Part shown: positions 44,491-47,510 of the stretch, piece by piece | How the letters are laid out: every line of letters begins with the position of its first letter | Numbering within the stretch: the first letter of the stretch is position 1 | DNA from: Arthrobacter sp. AK04 | GTDB lineage: Bacteria > Actinomycetota > Actinomycetes > Actinomycetales > Micrococcaceae | Assembly (NCBI RefSeq): GCF_021129155.1 | Contig: NZ_JAJOMC010000038.1 | Coordinates: 1-47,510 of the forward strand | DNA: 47,510 nucleotides | Direction: 5' to 3' | Translations under genes and position numbers: made by a program | Notes under the pieces: model-generated | Databases searched by the model: none | Told to the model about the DNA's origin: nothing | Seen by the model: the letters and a program-made list of their open reading frames with translations, nothing else

Positions 44491-44836
44491 CGAGCGTCTG
44501 GGCCCTTCGACGTATTTCTGTTTTCCGGCCCTCACGCAGGGCATCAATGGGGCGTCCGCGCAATGACTCATCCGGGGTAAAGAGCCATACGATCAGGTCC
44601 TCGTCCGAATACCCTGCGTCGGACAGGACAACAATTGTTCCCTTGAGGCTGTCCACCACCTGGCCGTCCTGAATAAATTCCGCAGGCACCGACCTGATTC
44701 TCCGGTCACCAACCCGTAGCGCCGCCAGGGCTCGTTCATCAAGCAGGCTGTGCACCTTCGTGATGGAAACATCCAGTAAACGGGCGACGTCGGGCAGGGG
44801 CAACCATTCGCCCACAAGGTTTTCTACGTTACTCAC
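44483..44836 (-). CDS. Rv2175c-type winged-helix DNA-binding protein
   Basis: The 117-residue product has an N-terminal winged helix-turn-helix (LPLPDVARLLDVSITKVHSLLDE) and then a conserved C-terminal part with GYSDEDLIVWLFTPDESL and GRPIDALREG. In M. tuberculosis Rv2175c is a DNA-binding protein and a known substrate of the kinase PknL, whose gene lies close by; here a LysM gene sits between the two. Its phosphorylated threonine lies in an N-terminal segment of the mycobacterial protein, which is short here. The start is GTG 44836; no good ribosome site is visible. Confidence 0.88.
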   Translation of the reverse strand: MSNVENLVGEWLPLPDVARLLDVSITKVHSLLDERALAALRVGDRRIRSVPAEFIQDGQVVDSLKGTIVVLSDAGYSDEDLIVWLFTPDESLRGRPIDALREGRKTEIRRRAQTLAW

Positions 44837-44992
44837 GGATCAAGGTTGCCACGGCGTGCGCCCCGTCGCCTAGTTGATGCATTCAGGGGGTATCCATTGA
44901 CCTGCGGACACTCCCGAAATTATTCCTTGCAGCTGTTCCCTGAATTCTTGTGCTAATCAACAATCCGTGAGAGATTCTCATTGACCACATTT

Positions 44993-45019
44993 GTAACAGT
45001 ATTAACAGCAGTAACAGTA
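44993..45019 (+). repeat. Three 9-bp repeats upstream of the LysM gene
   Basis: GTAACAGTA, TTAACAGCA and GTAACAGTA follow without gaps, 58-84 bases before the ATG. GTAAC elements recall MtrA sites, which use an 11-bp rather than a 9-bp period. Confidence 0.5.
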
Positions 45020-45076
45020 GTATCGGAAACAGCGGCATCCCCGCCCGCGCCCGCAGTTGAGAAGAGGATTCTTTCC

Positions 45077-46462
45077 ATGACGATGTCCCGCTCGCACAAG
45101 CAGCCCCCCAAGCCGAGCCTGCCTATGCTCGCCGCAACGACGGCAGCGCTGCCAGCGGTTGTATTGTCATCCCTGGCCCTGGCCCAGCCCGCTGCTGCCG
45201 AGCAGCCCGTCCGTTCCATCCCGGGGACCCTTGCAGCGGCCATGAAAGCCCAGGCAGCACAGGCGACCGCGGCAGTGATCCCGGCGTCGTCGGTCTCGAC
45301 GGCCATCCCCTCCGCATTCAAGCCGGCGCAGCCGCAGGCCCCGGCCGAGTACACAATTGCCCGCGGCGACACGATCAGCGCCATTGCCGGCAAATTCGGG
45401 CTGGACACCGCTGAGGTCCTGAAGCTGAACAACCTGCAGGCGAACACCATCATTTACCCCGGCCAGAAGATCAAGCTTTCCGGTTCGGCCGCTGCGCCGG
45501 CAGCGCCTTCTGCCGCGCCCGCTCCGGCCGCTCCCGCAGCCGCACCTGCCGGCGGAGCCACCTACACGGTGAAGCCCGGTGACACCCTGGGTGCCATCGC
45601 TGCCCGGCACAACGTGGGCCTGTCCGATGTGTTCTCGTGGAACAACCTCAACATGCGCTCCATCATCTACCCGGGGCAGAAGATCAAGGTGGGTGCCGGT
45701 GATGCGGCTCCTGCGCCCGCCGCGGCTCCTTCCGGGGGCGGGCTTGCCTCAACGTCGGCTCCCGCCGCGCCTGCGGCTCCCGCTTCCGGCTCCTACACCG
45801 TCAGAACCGGAGACACGCTCTCAGCGATAGCATCCCGGCACGGCGTCAAGCTCTCCGAGCTGCTGTCCGCCAACCGCCTGGCCATGACCAGTGTCATCTA
45901 CCCGGGCAACAAGCTGGCCATCCCGGGGGCCAACGGCCAGGCCGCCGCGCCGCAGCCGGCTGCCTCGGTCACCCCGCTGGTTCCGAGCTCGTTCCTGGGA
46001 TTCAGCTACCCTGCCGCAGTGGTCAGCTCCGCCAACGAGAACAAGGCGTTGCTGAACGCCTCTCCTGTGCCCTCCCGCGCCGAAATGCGGAACATCGTGG
46101 CGGACACCGCCCGCCGCATGGGCGTGGAACCTTCCCTGGCCCTTGCGTTCGCGCACCAGGAATCCGGGTTCGACCAGCGGGCAGTGTCCCCGGCAAACGC
46201 CATCGGAACCATGCAGGTCATCCCTACCTCCGGCCAGTGGGCATCTGACCTGGTGGGACGCAAGCTGAACCTGCTGGACCCCTATGACAACGCCACGGCC
46301 GGCGTGGCAATCATCCGCCAGCTCCTGGCCACCAGCAAGGACAAGGACACGGCCATCGCGGGCTACTACCAGGGCCAGTACTCGGTGAGCAAGTACGGCA
46401 TGTACGACGACACCAAGGCCTATGTCGCAGCCATCAAGGCACACCAGAAAAACTTCGGCTGA
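45077..46462 (+). CDS. Secreted lytic transglycosylase with three LysM domains
   Basis: This is a peptidoglycan hydrolase of the outer surface. The 461-residue protein starts with a cationic N-terminus, a signal peptide (ending in AQPAAAEQ, about residues 34-42) and a low-complexity linker. LysM domains begin at Tyr92 (YTIARGDTISAIAGKF), Tyr163 (YTVKPGDTLGAIAARH) and Tyr240 (YTVRTGDTLSAIASRH), each ending in a YPGxK motif. The SLT domain has HQESGFDQRAVSPANAIGTM, with catalytic Glu362. I use ATG 45077, which has a GAAGAGGA site upstream; a TTG at 44981 would add 32 residues that have no conserved feature. It lies between the Rv2175c and pknL genes. Confidence 0.92.
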   Translation: MTMSRSHKQPPKPSLPMLAATTAALPAVVLSSLALAQPAAAEQPVRSIPGTLAAAMKAQAAQATAAVIPASSVSTAIPSAFKPAQPQAPAEYTIARGDTISAIAGKFGLDTAEVLKLNNLQANTIIYPGQKIKLSGSAAAPAAPSAAPAPAAPAAAPAGGATYTVKPGDTLGAIAARHNVGLSDVFSWNNLNMRSIIYPGQKIKVGAGDAAPAPAAAPSGGGLASTSAPAAPAAPASGSYTVRTGDTLSAIASRHGVKLSELLSANRLAMTSVIYPGNKLAIPGANGQAAAPQPAASVTPLVPSSFLGFSYPAAVVSSANENKALLNASPVPSRAEMRNIVADTARRMGVEPSLALAFAHQESGFDQRAVSPANAIGTMQVIPTSGQWASDLVGRKLNLLDPYDNATAGVAIIRQLLATSKDKDTAIAGYYQGQYSVSKYGMYDDTKAYVAAIKAHQKNFG

Positions 46463-46504
46463 GCTGCTGGGGCGGCCCACGCCCTGGGGGACGGGATATT
46501 CGGC

Positions 46505-46536
46505 ACGGGTCCGGACCGGTATTGGTTCGGGCCCGT
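46505..46536 (+). terminator. Terminator-like hairpin after the LysM gene
   Basis: ACGGGTCCGGACC can pair with GGTTCGGGCCCGT over a 6-base loop (with two G-U pairs as RNA), 43 bases after the stop and 26 bases before pknL. Confidence 0.55.
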
Positions 46537-46550
46537 TCCGTTGCGGGGAT

Positions 46551-46556
46551 TAGGAT
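46551..46556 (+). promoter_or_regulatory. -10-like hexamer for pknL
   Basis: TAGGAT is followed by six bases and the GTG at 46563, so the transcript is probably leaderless. The spacing supports this GTG over the in-frame GTG at 46575. Confidence 0.45.
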
Positions 46557-46562
46557 CGTAGG

Positions 46563-47510
46563 GTGCAGGAACACGTGTCTGACCCTCTTGTAGGAACGCT
46601 GGTGGACAACCGGTACGCCGTGCGGTCCAAGCTCGCACGCGGCGGCATGTCCACGGTCTACCTTGCCGTGGACCAGCGGCTGGAACGGGACGTGGCCCTC
46701 AAGGTGCTGCATCCGCACCTCGCCGCTGATGACAACTTCCTGGGCAGGCTCGGCCGGGAGGCCAAGGCGGCTGCACGGCTTTCCCACCCCCACGTGGTGG
46801 GGGTCCTCGACCAGGGGAACGACGGCCCCACGGCATACCTGGTCATGGAATACATCAAAGGCCATACCCTGCGTGACCTTATTAATGAGAAGGGCGCCCT
46901 GCCGCCGCGGCTGGCACTGGCGCTGATCGACCCGGTGGTCGAAGGGCTCGGCGCCGCCCATGCCGCCGGCTTCATCCACCGCGACGTCAAGCCGGAGAAT
47001 GTTCTGATATCCGACGACGGTCGGATTAAGATCGGGGATTTCGGCCTGGCCCGCGCCGTCACCACCGCCACCAGCACCGGCGCACTGATCGGCACGGTCG
47101 CTTACCTCTCCCCTGAACTCGTCCTGGGACGCCCGGCTGACGCGCGCAGCGACATCTACTCCCTGGGCATCATGCTGTACGAGATGCTTACCGGACAGCA
47201 GCCGTTCGACGGCGAGGTCCCCATCCAGGTGGCGTACCAGCACGTCCACGGCACAGTGGGGCCGCCGTCGGCCCTGGTCCCGGGCCTGGCCGCCGAAGTG
47301 GACGAACTCGTGCAGTGGTGTACCGCCAGCGACCCCGAGAACCGGCCGGTGGACGGGAATGCCCTGCTCCAGGAATTGCGGCACATCAGGACCAACCTCA
47401 CGGATGCTGAACTGGACCTGCGTCCGCCCGCGGCTGCTGCAGGGGCAGCCGTTACCGCGCGCGGGGACCAACAGCTTCCCCCGCGCCGGTATCCTTCCCC
47501 GCCCCCGGGC
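46563..47510 (+). CDS. pknL: Serine/threonine protein kinase PknL, 5' part
   Basis: The first 316 codons of a Hanks-type kinase are in the window; the gene runs off the end. Visible features are the glycine loop ARGGMSTVYLAVD, the ATP Lys47 in VALKV, HRDVKPENVLISDDG (catalytic Asp141), DFG (Asp159), and the activation loop with TSTGALIGTVAYLSPE. The kinase domain ends at about residue 275 and a Pro-rich linker starts. It is close in sequence to PknL (Rv2176), with the activation-loop pattern GTxAYLSPE. The C-terminal membrane segment is not seen. PknL is known to phosphorylate Rv2175c, whose counterpart is 1.7 kb upstream. GTG 46563 is preferred; GTG 46575 is an alternative. Confidence 0.9.
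   Translation, partial: MQEHVSDPLVGTLVDNRYAVRSKLARGGMSTVYLAVDQRLERDVALKVLHPHLAADDNFLGRLGREAKAAARLSHPHVVGVLDQGNDGPTAYLVMEYIKGHTLRDLINEKGALPPRLALALIDPVVEGLGAAHAAGFIHRDVKPENVLISDDGRIKIGDFGLARAVTTATSTGALIGTVAYLSPELVLGRPADARSDIYSLGIMLYEMLTGQQPFDGEVPIQVAYQHVHGTVGPPSALVPGLAAEVDELVQWCTASDPENRPVDGNALLQELRHIRTNLTDAELDLRPPAAAAGAAVTARGDQQLPPRRYPSPPPG

Noticed and set aside
44993..45019. A canonical MtrA site
   Set aside because: The repeat period is 9 bp and not the expected 11 bp, so I keep it as an unexplained repeat rather than naming it an MtrA box.
1..47510. Mobile elements, prophage, CRISPR arrays, toxin-antitoxin pairs or defence genes
   Set aside because: No transposase, integrase, regular spacer array or defence family was recognised. 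Base and codon use are even across the window and gene order matches known core clusters.

Overview
This is a roughly 47.5 kb stretch of core chromosome from a high-GC Gram-positive actinobacterium. The closest fit is the Micrococcaceae, most likely Arthrobacter or Pseudarthrobacter. That placement is inferred from four things: gene order shared with Mycobacterium tuberculosis (lipA-glnA1-glnE-glnA2-panB; the dcw cluster down to wag31/divIVA; idsA-Rv2175c-pknL), a polyphosphate glucokinase of the actinobacterial type, a MurE whose substrate motif suits L-lysine rather than diaminopimelate, and strong GC bias at third codon positions. No transposase, phage, CRISPR array, tRNA or rRNA was recognised.

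Layout. (1) 1-2 kb: the end of lipA, then small membrane proteins (DUF4191, DUF3817, RDD). (2) 2-8.8 kb: nitrogen assimilation, with glnA1 on the plus strand facing a GNAT gene, glnE (the adenylyltransferase that controls glutamine synthetase) and a second glutamine synthetase, glnA2, on the minus strand. (3) 9-12.1 kb: panB, a 54-residue SPOR-like gene, methionine aminopeptidase and polyphosphate glucokinase. (4) 12.3-15.6 kb: nrdR, hisD, an unknown membrane protein and a flavin reductase. (5) 15.7-20.8 kb: dnaE, a RluD-type pseudouridine synthase and lspA. (6) 20.8-40.5 kb, all on the minus strand: the division and cell wall (dcw) cluster, in transcription order mraZ, rsmH, ftsL-like, ftsI, murE, murF, mraY, murD, ftsW, murG, murC, ftsQ, ftsZ, pgeF, yggS, sepF, yggT, divIVA. 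(7) 40.8-47.5 kb: DUF3040, dinB, a lipoprotein, a polyprenyl diphosphate synthase, an Rv2175c-type DNA-binding protein, a LysM lytic transglycosylase and the 5' part of the kinase gene pknL.

How it works together. The dcw genes build lipid II (MurC-F, MraY, MurG), polymerise and cross-link it at the septum (FtsW, FtsI), and assemble the divisome (FtsZ, SepF, FtsQ, FtsL-like, DivIVA). Many neighbours overlap by 4-8 bases, so translation is probably coupled. MraZ very probably controls the cluster through three 10-bp GTGG repeats upstream of its own gene. The downstream group (polyprenyl synthase, Rv2175c-like, LysM transglycosylase, PknL) also relates to the cell envelope.

Nothing in the window is clearly an undescribed multi-gene system. 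The most interesting signals are regulatory or structural: at least eight genes have a -10-like hexamer placed 6-9 bases before the start codon (leaderless transcripts); the MraZ operator has a possible inverted second cluster; nrdR has tandem NrdR-like boxes; there are hairpins inside the dcw cluster, perfect inverted repeats before glnA1, map and ftsZ, and 9-bp repeats before the LysM gene; and the FtsL-like protein has an alanine-run tail. All assignments were made by reading the sequence, without database searches.
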